Source: Roseovarius sp. (GTDB lineage: Bacteria; Pseudomonadota; Alphaproteobacteria; Rhodobacterales; Rhodobacteraceae). From it: 7,142 bases of DNA. The stretch spans positions 1 through 7,142 of the forward strand of contig JAASSQ010000150.1 of NCBI GenBank assembly GCA_021767845.1. The letters are read 5' to 3'. Of the stretch, positions 6,468 to 7,142 are shown in pieces. How positions within the stretch are numbered: the stretch's first letter is position 1; each line of letters begins with the position of its first letter. A program made the position numbers and the translations under genes. The notes under the pieces were generated by a model. The model was not told where the DNA came from, did no database searches, and was given only the letters and a program-made list of their open reading frames with translations.

Positions 6468-7142
6468 CTACGCCCGGTCGAACCATCGGCGCTTGCGGTT
6501 GCGCGCGGTGGGCTGGTTGGAAATGCCGGCCGCCACGGGCGGGCCGACCTCGGCGTCTTCGATGATCCTGCGGATCGCGTGATCGGTTCGCGCAGCCGAG
6601 CGGAAATCGTTCTCGCCGGCGATGTCGCGCCCGTCGCGCACGGCGGAAATGAAATCGTCGATCTGGTTCGAGTATTCCTCGCCGCGGAGGTAAAACCAAG
6701 GCTGGCGGGTCAATTCTGTGGTGTATTTCACTGTCCAACCCTTACCGAACTCGGGCAGGTCGGGCACAGGCTGACGCAGGTAAACCTGGCATTCCTGCCG
6801 ATCCGCATTGATCCGGCCATTGGTGCCGATCATGCTGATGCGGGTGGTCATCTTGCGGTGAGCCTCGTCGCTCCAGTTGACCGAAAGCTGCGCCGTAACG
6901 CCCCCATCGAAGCGCAGGGTGCTCATCACCTGGTCGTCGATGCCTTGGGAAAAGATGCTTTCCATCACCGATCCGCTCACGGCTTGGGGATCTCCGAACA
7001 TCCAGTTGAGCAGGTTCAGCGGATGCGCGGCGTAATCATACAGGCAACCGCCCCCCTCGGTTTTCTGACTGCGCCATGTCTGCCGCTTGGAGCGCAGGAC
7101 CACCGGGCCGTAGGCTTCGGCCAGAACATGGGTGATGCGGCC
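6468..7142 (-). CDS. Gfo/Idh/MocA family oxidoreductase (5' end outside window)
   Basis: The visible 224 residues are the C-terminal part of an NAD(P)-dependent sugar or inositol dehydrogenase. The nucleotide-binding Rossmann domain and the EKP motif lie beyond the right edge. The visible catalytic block is GGGCLYDYAAHPLNLLNWMFG, with the family's Asp and His four residues apart (about 36 and 40). After it come the long beta-sheet strands (VSGSVMESIF, QVMSTLRFDGGVTAQLSVNWS, TRISMIGTNGRINAD) and the closing helix around YSNQIDDFISAVRDGRD. The frame is open to the window end, so the GTG at 7103 is not the real start. The stop TAG lies 20 bases before the next gene in the same direction, marking an operon. 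In polysaccharide loci such enzymes oxidise or reduce UDP- or GDP-sugars (WlbA-like); the exact substrate is not readable here. Confidence 0.9.
   Translation of the reverse strand, partial: GRITHVLAEAYGPVVLRSKRQTWRSQKTEGGGCLYDYAAHPLNLLNWMFGDPQAVSGSVMESIFSQGIDDQVMSTLRFDGGVTAQLSVNWSDEAHRKMTTRISMIGTNGRINADRQECQVYLRQPVPDLPEFGKGWTVKYTTELTRQPWFYLRGEEYSNQIDDFISAVRDGRDIAGENDFRSAARTDHAIRRIIEDAEVGPPVAAGISNQPTARNRKRRWFDRA

Noticed and set aside
5587..6582. Plus-strand open frame opposite the TIM-barrel gene
   Set aside because: Antisense to a gene with a good ribosome site and operon context; no recognisable protein features.

Overview
The window looks like chromosomal DNA from a GC-rich alphaproteobacterium, most likely of the Rhodobacterales or a close relative. 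This is inferred from the base composition, the gene families and the general look of the proteins; no rRNA or other marker gene is present to confirm it. I find nine protein genes, two of them cut by the window edges. I see no RNA genes, insertion sequences or CRISPR array.

Left part (1-2500): a truncated minus-strand DsbA-like secreted thiol-disulfide oxidoreductase lies directly behind a 62-residue zinc-finger protein of the NDUFS6/zf-CHCC type. Divergent from these is an ABC transporter ATPase with all its motifs but no permease gene beside it. Convergent with the ATPase is a PPP-type metallophosphoesterase (Ser/Thr phosphatase-like) on the minus strand. These look like ordinary housekeeping genes.

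Right part (2760-7142): a surface-polysaccharide region. Two plus-strand genes, a PAPS-dependent type sulfotransferase and a GT32-type glycosyltransferase, face a tightly packed minus-strand operon. In transcription order the operon holds a Gfo/Idh/MocA sugar oxidoreductase (5' end outside the window), an aldo/keto-reductase-like TIM-barrel protein of unknown function, and a WecG/TagA/CpsF (GT26) glycosyltransferase. The last two are joined by an ATGATGA overlap. Together the five genes suggest synthesis and decoration, possibly sulfation, of an exported or capsular glycan: the oxidoreductases would shape a nucleotide sugar, the two transferases would add sugars, and the sulfotransferase would modify the product. 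That pathway is inference from context; no polymerase, flippase or lipid-linked initiating transferase is visible here.

The least explained element is the TIM-barrel protein placed between the sugar oxidoreductase and the WecG-type transferase. I see no clearly new defence or mobile system in the window.
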